Source: Bradyrhizobium liaoningense (GTDB lineage: Bacteria; Pseudomonadota; Alphaproteobacteria; Rhizobiales; Xanthobacteraceae). From it: DNA of 64,000 bases. Location of the stretch: the NCBI RefSeq assembly GCF_018130955.1, contig NZ_JAFCJM010000011.1, forward strand, positions 1 through 64,000, given 5' to 3'. This document shows, piece after piece, positions 28,091 through 37,152 of this stretch; the first letter of the stretch is position 1; every line of letters starts with the position of its first letter. The notes beneath the pieces were generated by a model. The model was not told the DNA's origin, searched no databases, and saw only the letters and a program-made list of their open reading frames with translations. The position numbers and the translations under genes are program-made.

Positions 28091-29140
28091 ATGTCGGTCA
28101 ACAGCAAGCGCGTCTTTTACGTCAAATATCTCGCCAACCCCATCTATATCGACATCCTGAAGGCGCGGGCCGACGTCCGGCTCGATCGGCTCGAGAACGA
28201 GAGCCCGGAAGCCGACTTCGCGCCGATTCTTGAGGCTGCTCATGTCTATCAGATTGGCGCCGCGCGCGACGAGCTGGCGCCGCATTTCCATGTCCATGCC
28301 GATCTCCTCAAGCGGACGCCGAACCTCCTGATCGTGTCCTCCAACGGCGCCGGTTTCGATCCCGTCGACGTCGAAGCGTGCACGGCGGCGGGCGTGCTGG
28401 TCGTCAACCAGTCCGGCGGCAATGCGCATTCGGTCGCCGAGCACGCGCTCGCCATGATGCTTACGCTATCGAAGCGGATCATCCAGTCCGATCGCCGCCT
28501 GCGCCGCGAGCGCAACGTCAACCGCAACGATCTCGTCGGCAACGAGGTCGAGCACAAGACCGTCGGCATCGTCGGGCTCGGCAACGTTGGCCGCCGCATC
28601 GCCGCGCTGTGCAGCACACTGCTCGGCATGAAGGTGCTGGCCTACGACCCGTATCTAACGGCAGAGGAAATGGCTGCGCGCGGCGGCGAGAAGGTCGAGC
28701 TCGACGAGCTCTTGCGCCGCGCCGATTTCGTGTCGATCTCGTGCCCCCTCGACAAGGGCAGCCGCGGCATGATCGGCGTGCGCGAGTTCGCGCTGATGCA
28801 GCCGCATGCCTATTTCATCACCACGGCGCGGGGCTTCATTCATGACGAGGACGCGCTGCTTGGGGCGTTGCGCGACAAGCGCATCGCCGGCGCCGGCCTC
28901 GATGTCTGGTCCAAGGAGCCGCCGCCGCCGGACCATCCGCTGCTGCAGTTCGACAACGTGCTGGCGAGCCCCCACACCGCAGGCGTCACGACGGAAGCCC
29001 GCCAGAACATGGGCCGCATCGCCGCCGAGCAGGTTTTGGCCGCGCTCGATGGCAAGCGCCCGCCGCGTGTCATCAATCCGGACGTCTGGCCGCACTACGC
29101 AGAGCGCTTCCGCAAGGCGTTCGGCTTTACGCCGGGGTAG
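28091..29140 (+). CDS. D-2-hydroxyacid dehydrogenase
   Basis: This encodes 349 residues with a split catalytic domain around a Rossmann fold with the NAD motif GIVGLGNVGRRIA (about 157-169). The catalytic triad is visible: Arg in ITTARGFIHDEDAL (about 243-256), Glu in LDVWSKEPPPPDHPLL and His in ASPHTAGVTTEA (about 297). Members reduce 2-oxo acids such as hydroxypyruvate, glyoxylate or phosphohydroxypyruvate; this one lacks the ACT domain of long SerA forms. It is alone on its strand and divergent from the split TPP decarboxylase genes. The exact substrate is open. Confidence 0.9.
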   Translation: MSVNSKRVFYVKYLANPIYIDILKARADVRLDRLENESPEADFAPILEAAHVYQIGAARDELAPHFHVHADLLKRTPNLLIVSSNGAGFDPVDVEACTAAGVLVVNQSGGNAHSVAEHALAMMLTLSKRIIQSDRRLRRERNVNRNDLVGNEVEHKTVGIVGLGNVGRRIAALCSTLLGMKVLAYDPYLTAEEMAARGGEKVELDELLRRADFVSISCPLDKGSRGMIGVREFALMQPHAYFITTARGFIHDEDALLGALRDKRIAGAGLDVWSKEPPPPDHPLLQFDNVLASPHTAGVTTEARQNMGRIAAEQVLAALDGKRPPRVINPDVWPHYAERFRKAFGFTPG

Positions 29141-29183
29141 GGCCTGGGCGGCTAAAATTTGAGCGGGAACCGCGGCCCGGCGA

Positions 29184-29197
29184 TTGATCCGTGTCAA
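29184..29197. promoter_or_regulatory. FNR/FixK-type box (TTGATCCGTGTCAA)
   Basis: It fits TTGA-N6-TCAA exactly and is centred 76 nt before the ATG of the 70-residue protein at 29267, matching a class II promoter with a leader of about 35 nt. It predicts low-oxygen or nitrosative induction. Confidence 0.7.
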
Positions 29198-29266
29198 AAT
29201 CCCTCTCCCTCGGCCGGGCAGAATAGGATTAGAGTGCTGCCGGGGCAGCAAGAGGTCCGAGGTTCT

Positions 29267-29479
29267 ATGTCACGCTATGTCGTCAGGTTCATGAAGGATG
29301 TGCTCGGCGAGTACGGCCGGCAGAGCGAAGTCTGCCAGGGGACCCTGGAAATCGAGGCTTCGTGCGAGAGCGAAGCCACCGAACAGGCGAAGCAAAGATT
29401 CTGCAAGGATCAGGCGTTGCATCATTGGTCCCTGCATGCGGACCGCATCCATGTGAAGGCGGCCGATTTTCCGTCGTAA
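29267..29479 (+). CDS. Small cytoplasmic protein behind an FNR/FixK box
   Basis: This encodes 70 residues from ATG 29267, with GAGG 7-8 nt upstream. It has no signal peptide or membrane segment. The composition is mixed-charge with two Cys (SEVCQG, RFCKDQ) and a predicted beta strand followed by a long helix (SEATEQAKQRFCKDQ), the pattern of a small alpha/beta domain. I recognise no family. Coding status is supported by the ribosome site, the well-placed upstream FNR/FixK box and its stand-alone position. Confidence 0.6.
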   Translation: MSRYVVRFMKDVLGEYGRQSEVCQGTLEIEASCESEATEQAKQRFCKDQALHHWSLHADRIHVKAADFPS

Positions 29480-29563
29480 GCACCGCTTCGATGTCTGTGC
29501 GTTGAACGTCGATAGACCGTATTGGACGTGTGTGCCCGTCCGCGCGACGGGGCGCAGGTCGCG

Positions 29564-30043
29564 CTAGCGTTGCGTCTCCCGAAACACCACCGGCGGCACG
29601 GCGCGGTTGACCACCTCGCGCAGCGCAAAGCTCGATTGCACGCGCGCGACGCGCGGCAGGCGCGACAACTCGGTGCGGTGGATGCGCTCGAAATCCTGGA
29701 TGTCGCGCGCCAGCACGATCAGGATGTAGTCGTCGGTGCCCGACATCAGGAAGCAGCGCACGACCGAGGGGCATTTCACCACCTCCGCCTCGAACGCCTT
29801 CAGCGCGTCGTCGCTCTGGCTCTCCAGCGCGATGCGGACCAGCACCGTCGTGGTGAGACCGAACTGCGCGAGATCGAGCGCGGCCTGGTACGCCTGGATA
29901 TAGCCGTCATCCTCCAGCGCTTTCTGCCGCCGCGCCAGTGCCGTGCTCGAGAGCCCGACCTTGGTGGCGAGTTCGGTGTGGCTCGCGCGCGCGTTGGTGG
30001 TGAGTTCCGCGAGGATGGTCAGGTCTTTTCGGTCGAGGCCCAC
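29564..30043 (-). CDS. Lrp/AsnC-family regulator (AldR-like)
   Basis: This encodes 159 residues from a GTG at 30043; a GTG at 30121 would add 26 residues atypical of the family. It has the Lrp N-terminal HTH (about 2-55, DRKDLTILAELTTNARASHTELATKVGLSSTALARRQKALE) and the RAM ligand domain (about 65-150, with the FLMSGTDDYILIV turn). Divergent to alanine dehydrogenase, the arrangement of AldR, which activates ald in response to alanine. Regulation of ald is inferred from this arrangement. Confidence 0.85.
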   Translation of the reverse strand: MGLDRKDLTILAELTTNARASHTELATKVGLSSTALARRQKALEDDGYIQAYQAALDLAQFGLTTTVLVRIALESQSDDALKAFEAEVVKCPSVVRCFLMSGTDDYILIVLARDIQDFERIHRTELSRLPRVARVQSSFALREVVNRAVPPVVFRETQR

Positions 30044-30195
30044 GGTTTCGTTTCCAGCGTGAAAAAGAGGAACGGCGCCGGAAACCGGCGTCGATCGGGT
30101 GAAACTACGCGATATTTGCACGAAACCAAACTGGAGGTGTCGGTAACATCGGCAGGCGATTCAAGGCTTTAAGGAATTTAAGGAAGGAGCGCGAG

Positions 30196-31308
<1,113 letters not shown>

Positions 31309-31350
31309 GGGCGCGCGAGTTACGCGGCATCGTTGTCTCCTCTTTCTTCC

Positions 31351-31483
31351 TTCTCCCCTTGTGGGAGAAGGTGCGCGCAGCGCCGGATGAGGGGGTCTAT
31401 CCGTCGTTAGAGATTTGTCCGCGGAGAGAGACCCCTCACCCGGCTTCGCTGTCGCGAAGCCACCCTCCCACAAGGGGAGAGGG
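31351..31483. repeat. Dispersed palindromic intergenic element (type C), copy 1
   Basis: It is a large imperfect palindrome beginning TTCTCCCCTTGTGGGAGAAGG and ending CTCCCACAAGGGGAGAGGG, with an inner CCGGATGAGGGG / CCCCTCACCCGG arm pair. A close relative is at 36120-36266. It lies between ald (+) and the monooxygenase (-), so it is at convergent 3' ends and could act as a terminator. Confidence 0.8.
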
Positions 31484-31503
31484 TGCACCGCCTGCGCGGT
31501 AAG

Positions 31504-33414
31504 TCATGCCTTCGTCAGCCTGTATTGCCCGAAATCCGGATCGTGCGTCATGCGCCAGTAGTCGACGAAGCGCCAGGGCATCGCCGAGAATACGCGGCCA
31601 TTCTTGTTTCGATAGTAGGTCGTCATGCCCGGATGGGTCCAGATCATGGCCTCGTGCTCGGCGTCGACCTTGCGGACGTAGTCGTCGAGCACGTCCGGGC
31701 GGACGTCGATCGCGGCCACGTTCTGTTCGATCATGTCGACGAGGCAGGCCGAAATGTAGCGGCTCTGGCATTCCGACTGGAAGATCACGCTACCGCCATG
31801 CGCCGGACCGGAGTTCGGACCGAGCATGCAGAAGAAGTTTGGGAAATCGGGCACGGTAAGGCCGAGGAATGCCGTCGGATTGTCGTTGGCCCAGGCGTCG
31901 CGCAGGTTCTTGGCCCCGCGCCCGGTGATATTGAGGCGTGCAGCCATCTCGGTGACCTTGAAGCCGGTCGCGATCACGATGATGTCGGCGGGACGCTGCT
32001 CGCCATCGGCGGTGACGATGCCGTCCCGGCTGAAATGGTCGATCGCGTCGGTGACGAGCTCGACATTGTCCCTCGTCAGCGTCTTGAACCAGTTGTTGTC
32101 CAGAAGGATACGCTTGCCATAGGGCGGGTAGGTCGGCACGCATTTTGCGATCAGATCAGGACGGCCCTTCAACTCTGACAGAATGAAATCAGTCAATTCC
32201 TGCCGGTGCCGGTCGTTGCCCTTGTTGACGGCGCGCTCGGGATGCAGCCAGGCCGGGTCTTTGCGCAGGAACGGCAACAGGCCGTCGCCATAGCGCCAGA
32301 ACATGTTGAAGCGGTACCATTTCACATAGAAGGGCAAATGCGCGAGCAGCCATTGCGCGCCTTCGGTGATCGGATCGGAATAGCCCTTCACCGGGCGCGC
32401 CCATTGCGCGGTGCGCTGGTAGACGGTGACGGAGGCGACGCGGTCGGCGATGTCAGGCACGAGCTGCATCGAGGTCGCACCGGTGCCGATCACGGCGACA
32501 TGCTTGCAGTCGAGCTTGATGCCATCAGACCACAGCGCGGAATGCAGGATCTGTCCCTTGAAATCCTCCTCACCCTTGAAGCGGGCGCGCGAGGGATCGT
32601 TGAGCTGGCCGATCGCCGAGACCAGTGCTGTCGATTCGAATGTCTCCTCGCCGTCTTTGGTCTTCAGGGTCGAGATCCAGCGGCGCTTGCCTTCGTCCCA
32701 GCGCGACGACGTCAGTTCGGTGTTGACGCGCAGATGCTCGCGGATGCCGTACTCGTTCGCGACCTTCTGCAAATAGGCGAGCAGCTCCTCGCGCTGGCAG
32801 AAATAGCGCGTCCAGGGATTGAGCGGGCCGAAGGAGTAGGAATAGGAATGGTTCGGCGTGTCGACGCCGCATCCGGGATAGCGGTTGATCCACCAGGTGC
32901 CGCCGAGCTCGGCATTCTTCTCCACGATGGTGTAGGGGATGCCGAGATGACCGAGAGCGACCCCGAGCGCGATGGCGCAGACGCCGGCGCCGACGATGAG
33001 GACGTGCTGCTGCGCCAGCGTCTCGTTGGACGGGCGCTGGCGCCAGCCTGCCTCGCGCGGCACAAAGCCCATCTCCTCGCGCATCAGGGCTGCATATTCC
33101 GGCGCGACGTTCTCGCCGAGGCAGGCGCGCATCATCTTCAGGAGCAGCTCTGCGCCGGGATCGGCGATGACAGGTCTTGGCGTGCCGTCGGCAAAGAGCC
33201 TGACCACGGCGGCGCGGATTTCGTCCTGGACTTCCTTCGGCACGCCTGCATCAGGGTCCGGAATGAGACGGATGTCGCGCTTGGGCAGATAGGGCGGCTC
33301 GAGCCAGCGCTCTTCGCCGGTCATGTGCACCAGCACCATCAGGAGGCAGCGGATGTCGCCTTCCGCGATCGCAGAGGCAAGGTCGAGTTGCTTTCGCGGG
33401 AGCTCGATGTTCAT
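31504..33414 (-). CDS. Baeyer-Villiger-type flavin monooxygenase (HAPMO-like)
   Basis: This encodes 636 residues, matching 4-hydroxyacetophenone monooxygenase (about 640) with its extra N-terminal helical domain (about 1-135). Two Rossmann motifs are present: FAD GAGVCAIALGVALG (about 141) and NADPH GTGATSMQLVPDIA (about 308). The type I BVMO fingerprint FxGxxxHxxxW is intact as FKGQILHSALW (about 284-294). It should insert oxygen next to a ketone, giving an ester or lactone, using NADPH and O2. The start overlaps the upstream tetR stop by 4 nt. No esterase or alcohol dehydrogenase neighbours remain, so the substrate is unknown. Confidence 0.88.
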   Translation of the reverse strand: MNIELPRKQLDLASAIAEGDIRCLLMVLVHMTGEERWLEPPYLPKRDIRLIPDPDAGVPKEVQDEIRAAVVRLFADGTPRPVIADPGAELLLKMMRACLGENVAPEYAALMREEMGFVPREAGWRQRPSNETLAQQHVLIVGAGVCAIALGVALGHLGIPYTIVEKNAELGGTWWINRYPGCGVDTPNHSYSYSFGPLNPWTRYFCQREELLAYLQKVANEYGIREHLRVNTELTSSRWDEGKRRWISTLKTKDGEETFESTALVSAIGQLNDPSRARFKGEEDFKGQILHSALWSDGIKLDCKHVAVIGTGATSMQLVPDIADRVASVTVYQRTAQWARPVKGYSDPITEGAQWLLAHLPFYVKWYRFNMFWRYGDGLLPFLRKDPAWLHPERAVNKGNDRHRQELTDFILSELKGRPDLIAKCVPTYPPYGKRILLDNNWFKTLTRDNVELVTDAIDHFSRDGIVTADGEQRPADIIVIATGFKVTEMAARLNITGRGAKNLRDAWANDNPTAFLGLTVPDFPNFFCMLGPNSGPAHGGSVIFQSECQSRYISACLVDMIEQNVAAIDVRPDVLDDYVRKVDAEHEAMIWTHPGMTTYYRNKNGRVFSAMPWRFVDYWRMTHDPDFGQYRLTKA

Positions 33415-34058
33415 AGCGTCGTCTTCTCCCCGGAGGCATTGAACAGGCCGCGCGTCATCAGCTTGCGATAGGCTGAAATGACATGGTCAGGCACGGCGGT
33501 GACGCCGTCGGCCGAATAGGAATAGCGCCGGCTGAGATAGCCGCGCGCGCCCATCAGCATGTGGACGATGGCCTCGAATTCCTCGTCGCTGAAATCCTCG
33601 ATCGCGCCGGCCAGCCGGGCGCGGCGTAGGATGCGCACATAGGCGGTGGAGATGTTGTCGAGATGCTTCTGGTAGCCGGAGGGCGCGAAGAACTCGGCCT
33701 CGTTGAGGATGCGCAAGAATTCCGGCACCTCGCGGATGAAGTCGAAGAAGGCGGAGAAGCGCTCGATCTCCTGGCGCGCCGCATCCGCCGTGCCGGTGCG
33801 GGCGCGGATGAAGTGTACCATGTCGAGACCGATCTTTGGCAGGAGCTGGTCGAGCAGCTCCTGGCGGTTCTCGAAATGATTGTAGAAGGTGCCCTGCGCC
33901 ACACCGGCCTGCTCGGTAATGCGAGCGACGGAGGCTTCCGCATAGCCGTATTTGCCGACGACTTTTGTCGCGGCCTCAAAGATCTTCTGCTTGGTCCAAG
34001 CGTTGCGTTCGACGCGATTGAGCTTGGTCACCTTGGCCGTGGCTCGACCTTCCGTCAT
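33411..34058 (-). CDS. TetR-family regulator of the monooxygenase operon
   Basis: This encodes 215 residues from ATG 34058. The N-terminal HTH (about 25-70) includes ASVARITEQAGVAQGTFYNHFENRQELL, followed by an all-helical ligand domain. The ATG overlaps by 4 nt (ATGA) the stop of a truncated acyl-CoA synthetase remnant, and its own stop overlaps the monooxygenase start the same way. The regulator was thus once the middle gene of a three-gene operon. It probably represses the operon and is released by a hydrophobic substrate or CoA ester. Confidence 0.88.
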   Translation of the reverse strand: MTEGRATAKVTKLNRVERNAWTKQKIFEAATKVVGKYGYAEASVARITEQAGVAQGTFYNHFENRQELLDQLLPKIGLDMVHFIRARTGTADAARQEIERFSAFFDFIREVPEFLRILNEAEFFAPSGYQKHLDNISTAYVRILRRARLAGAIEDFSDEEFEAIVHMLMGARGYLSRRYSYSADGVTAVPDHVISAYRKLMTRGLFNASGEKTTL

Positions 34059-34132
34059 TCGACGCTCTCCAGTTCGGCGCGCAGCACGCGCTTGAGAATC
34101 TTGCCCGATGGGCTGCGCGGCAGGCTGTCGCG
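34055..34132 (-). pseudogene. 3' remnant of an AMP-forming acyl-CoA synthetase
   Basis: In the frame overlapping the tetR start, the last 25 codons read RDSLPRSPSGKILKRVLRAE..., the classical C-terminus of AMP-binding acyl-CoA ligases, including the A10 catalytic Lys in SGKILKR, followed by TGA at 34057-34055. Sequence upstream is unrelated, so the rest of the gene is gone. It marks a deletion breakpoint near 34133. Confidence 0.8.
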
Positions 34133-34206
34133 AGGCGTGCATCTCGATGAATTCTGACTCGTAATTCATCCTTGGCTTGACGTCACCCCCTGCTTGAGCC
34201 GCTTAA

Positions 34207-34500
34207 TGCTCGCATCGCGGGCGGGCTCTCCGGCGGTGAGGAGCAGATGCTGGTGATCGCGCGTACATTGATGGGCAATCCGGCGCTGTTGCTGCTGGAC
34301 GAGGCGAGCGAGGGGCTTGCCCCGATCATCGTGCAACGGATCGGCGAATTGCTGAGGCAGCTCCGAAAGCTCGTTCGACCGTGCTGATCGCCGAGCAGAA
34401 CACGTTCTGCTTAGGCCTGGCGAGCCACGCCACCGTCATCGACAAGGGCCAGATCGTCCATGCCGCAGGAATCGACGAACTGACGCCAACGACGCGATCC
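34207..34500 (+). pseudogene. Decayed LivF-type ABC ATPase fragment
   Basis: This is a 3' fragment of a branched-chain amino-acid type ATPase. The signature LSGGEEQMLVIARTLMGNP and Walker B LLLLDEASEGLAPIIV are readable in one frame, then a frameshift near 34365 moves the remainder (TVLIAEQNTFCLGLASHATVIDKG) to another frame. The N-terminal half with Walker A is missing. It lies next to the acyl-CoA synthetase remnant on the other strand, suggesting a former lipid- or aromatic-acid catabolic locus reduced by deletion. Confidence 0.8.
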
Positions 34501-34677
34501 GGCGCCGGTCTCTGGCCCTCCGAGCGGTTCAAAACCGCCCCTGAGAAGAAAACTATCGTCCGTTCGTTGCCCGCGGGAAGGAGTTTCCCTCGGGAGGGGC
34601 AAAAAAGCCAATCGCTTCCATTGCCGTTTCGGCCGGAAACGACGACATTTCAGCCAGAAATCGATGGATTGGCTGCG

Positions 34678-34896
34678 ATGGAACGCGTGAATTTCGAGCC
34701 GTTTGGCGAGCGCCTGGCCCCCGAGGGGAGTGCCCAGCCGCAGTCGCGCGCGTCCAAATATCTGCTGTGGACGGGCACCGGCCTGTTCTGGTCGCTGGTC
34801 GGCGCCATCGTTCTGGCCCGCGCGGCCTTCTTCGAGCCCGGCGTTTTCGACGGTTTTAACCGCGTGGCCGCGCTCGCCAAGAGCCTTATCTTCTAA
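34678..34896 (+). CDS. Small single-span membrane protein
   Basis: This encodes 72 residues from ATG 34678. A charged N-terminus (about 1-28) is followed by one transmembrane helix (about 32-52, LWTGTGLFWSLVGAIVLARA) and a short C-terminal amphipathic part. It lies in the same frame as the tail of the decayed livF fragment, but the ATG and the different character of the sequence indicate an independent gene. I recognise no function. The ribosome site is weak (GGATTGG). Confidence 0.5.
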   Translation: MERVNFEPFGERLAPEGSAQPQSRASKYLLWTGTGLFWSLVGAIVLARAAFFEPGVFDGFNRVAALAKSLIF

Positions 34897-35050
34897 GCTT
34901 CTGAGCGGTCAAAGACTGCGCGCGAAACTCGTTCGCACGTGTGGATGATTCACGCCGAAGGACATTACTTGCTTTCATAGCTCCCGCTTGGAAATATATT
35001 ACCCACTCGCGCCTCCGGGCGTATAAAATCTTCTCCTTCGGGAGATTTGA

Positions 35051-36109
35051 GTGGCCGATAACAAAGTATCCTCCTCGGCCGGCGCAAGACCGGCAACCCC
35101 CGCGAGCCGTATCGCAGCGCTGATTCCGGGCATCCTCCTGTGCATCGGGGTCGCCGGCATTTCCGCGAGCCTCGAAGGCGTCGAACGCCACCTGTTCGCG
35201 CACCCCTACGTCGAGGCGCTGGTCATGGCGATCCTGCTCGGCATGGCCGTGCGCAGTTTCTGGAAACCGTCCCAGCGCTGGCAGGCCGGCATCGCCTTCA
35301 GCGCCAAGCAGCTCCTCGAAGTCGCTGTCATGCTGCTGGGGGCCTCCATCAGCTTTGCGGCAATCGCCGCCTCTGGCATCGCTTTGCTCGCCTCGATTGC
35401 GGCCGTTGTTGTGATCGCGCTGGCGGTCAGTTTTAGCCTGAGCCGCTTGCTCGGCCTCGGGACGCGGCTGTCGATCCTGATTGCCTGCGGCAACTCCATC
35501 TGCGGCAACTCCGCGATTGCGGCGGTAGCGCCGATCATCGGCGCCGACAGCGACGAGATCGCGTCCTCCATCTCCTTCACCGCGATCCTCGGCGTGATGA
35601 TGGTGCTGGGCCTGCCGCTGCTCATTCCGCTGCTGCATTTGTCGGCGACGCAATACGGCATTTTGGCGGGCCTGACCGTCTACGCGGTGCCGCAGGTGCT
35701 GGCCGCGACCCTTCCGGCGGGGCTCGTCAGCACGCAGATCGGGACGCTGGTGAAGCTGATGCGCGTGTTGATGCTGGGACCCGTGGTGATCGGACTCTCG
35801 CTGTTCGTTTCCCGGCGGGGCGGAGCGCAGAAGAAGTCCAGCGTCGGCTTCTTCCGCCTGGTCCCGTGGTTCATCCTGGGCTTTCTGGCGCTGGCGACGT
35901 TGCGCTCGCTCGAAGTGGTGCCCATCAGTGTGGTGAGCCCGCTGACGACGATCACCGGATTTCTCACCGTGGTGTCGATGGCCGCGCTCGGCCTCGGTGT
36001 CGACGTGCGCGTGCTCGCCAATGTCGGGGGGCGCGTGACCGCCGCGGTGACGCTGTCGCTGATGCTGCTGCTCGCGATCAGCATCGGGCTCGTGCACTGG
36101 TTCAAGTGA
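35051..36109 (+). CDS. YeiH-family putative sulfate exporter
   Basis: This encodes 352 residues from a GTG with GGGAG 8 nt upstream. It has about 10-11 transmembrane helices and the family signature LIACGNSICGNSAIAAVAPIIGA (about 142-164), plus ASISFTAILGVMMVLGLPLL. YeiH (UPF0324) proteins are inner-membrane proteins proposed to export sulfate or sulfite-like anions; direct evidence is limited. It is monocistronic, immediately upstream of, and convergent with, a sulfonate/nitrate-type ABC operon, so a sulfur connection is plausible here: sulfite released from sulfonates is toxic and needs an exit. Confidence 0.85.
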   Translation: MADNKVSSSAGARPATPASRIAALIPGILLCIGVAGISASLEGVERHLFAHPYVEALVMAILLGMAVRSFWKPSQRWQAGIAFSAKQLLEVAVMLLGASISFAAIAASGIALLASIAAVVVIALAVSFSLSRLLGLGTRLSILIACGNSICGNSAIAAVAPIIGADSDEIASSISFTAILGVMMVLGLPLLIPLLHLSATQYGILAGLTVYAVPQVLAATLPAGLVSTQIGTLVKLMRVLMLGPVVIGLSLFVSRRGGAQKKSSVGFFRLVPWFILGFLALATLRSLEVVPISVVSPLTTITGFLTVVSMAALGLGVDVRVLANVGGRVTAAVTLSLMLLLAISIGLVHWFK

Positions 36110-36119
36110 GGTTGTGTTT

Positions 36120-36266
36120 CCTCTCCCCTTGTGGGAGAGGGTGGCTCGCCGCGTAGCGGCGAGACGGGTGAGGGGTTCTATCCGGGAATGGATCTCTTGC
36201 AGAGATGCGTGGACAGAACCCCTCATCCGGCGCTTCGCGCCACCTTCTCCCACAAGGGGAGAAGGG
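36120..36266. repeat. Dispersed palindromic intergenic element (type C), copy 2
   Basis: It is related to the element at 31351-31483, with ends CTCTCCCCTTGTGGGAGAGGG and CTTCTCCCACAAGGGGAGAAGG, an inner ACGGGTGAGGGGTTCTATCC, and a small GCGCTTCGCGC hairpin. It lies at the convergent 3' ends of the YeiH gene and the ABC ATPase gene. Confidence 0.8.
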
Positions 36267-36279
36267 AAAGCCGGTGAGG

Positions 36280-37152
36280 TTACAGCACGTCCGCCAGCGA
36301 ATGGCCGTGCAGTTCGATGTTCAGGCCTTGCATGCCCAAATCGTTGATCTCGCCGCCCATGGCCTTGAGGCTTTCTTCGCGGATCAGGGACATCAGTCCG
36401 CGGCGCAGCGCCAGAAACTCCGACGACATCATCATCGATTGCTGCCGCGGCCGCTCCAGCGGGATCGGAATCTCGGCCTTGATCGAGCCGGGACGCGCAG
36501 TCATGCAGTAAACGCGGTCGGAGAGGAAAATCGCCTCGTCGATGTCGTGGGTGACGAACAGCACCGAGATCTTCAGCCGCTGCCACATGTTGGTGAGGAT
36601 CTGCTGCATGATGACGCGGGTCTGCGCATCGAGCGCGCCGAAGGGTTCGTCGAGCAGCAGCACCTTGGGACCCGTGGCAAGCGCCCGCACGATGCCGACG
36701 CGCTGCTTCATGCCGCCGGACAGTCGCTCCGGATAGTGCTTTTCGAAAGCCTCCAGCCCGGCGAGGCCGAGCAGGGTACGGGCCGCGCGTTCGCGCTGCG
36801 AGCGCGGCATGCCGCGCATCTTTAGCCCGAACTCGACATTCTCCCGCACGGTCTTCCAGGGGAACAGGGAATATTGCTGGAACACCATGCCGCGTTCGGC
36901 GCTCGGTCCGTTGACAGGCTCGCCGTCGACGGTGACGACGCCGGTGGTCGGCTTGAGGAAGCCCGCAACAGCATTAAGCAGGGTCGACTTCCCGCAGCCA
37001 GAGGGGCCGACGATGGAGACGAACTCGCCCGGCTTGACGTGGATCTGCGTATCGGTGACGGCCTGCACCGGCCCTTCGATGCTGTCGTAGCTGAGGGAGA
37101 AATTCTTGACCTCGATATGGCCCTTCGGCGGGCTGACCTGGATCTCGCTCAT
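36280..37152 (-). CDS. ABC transporter ATPase, sulfonate/nitrate/taurine type
   Basis: This encodes 290 residues. Walker A GPSGCGKST (about 52-60), Q-loop MVFQQYSLFPWKTV (about 94), signature LSGGMKQRVGIVRAL (about 150) and Walker B VLLLDEPFGALDAQTR (about 169) are all intact, with the SsuB/TauB/NrtD subfamily FPWKTV feature. The start is M at 37152, overlapping the permease stop by 4 nt. It powers import of the ligand captured by the binding protein two genes upstream. A predicted Crp/Fnr-family operator lies before the operon. Confidence 0.9.
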   Translation of the reverse strand: MSEIQVSPPKGHIEVKNFSLSYDSIEGPVQAVTDTQIHVKPGEFVSIVGPSGCGKSTLLNAVAGFLKPTTGVVTVDGEPVNGPSAERGMVFQQYSLFPWKTVRENVEFGLKMRGMPRSQRERAARTLLGLAGLEAFEKHYPERLSGGMKQRVGIVRALATGPKVLLLDEPFGALDAQTRVIMQQILTNMWQRLKISVLFVTHDIDEAIFLSDRVYCMTARPGSIKAEIPIPLERPRQQSMMMSSEFLALRRGLMSLIREESLKAMGGEINDLGMQGLNIELHGHSLADVL

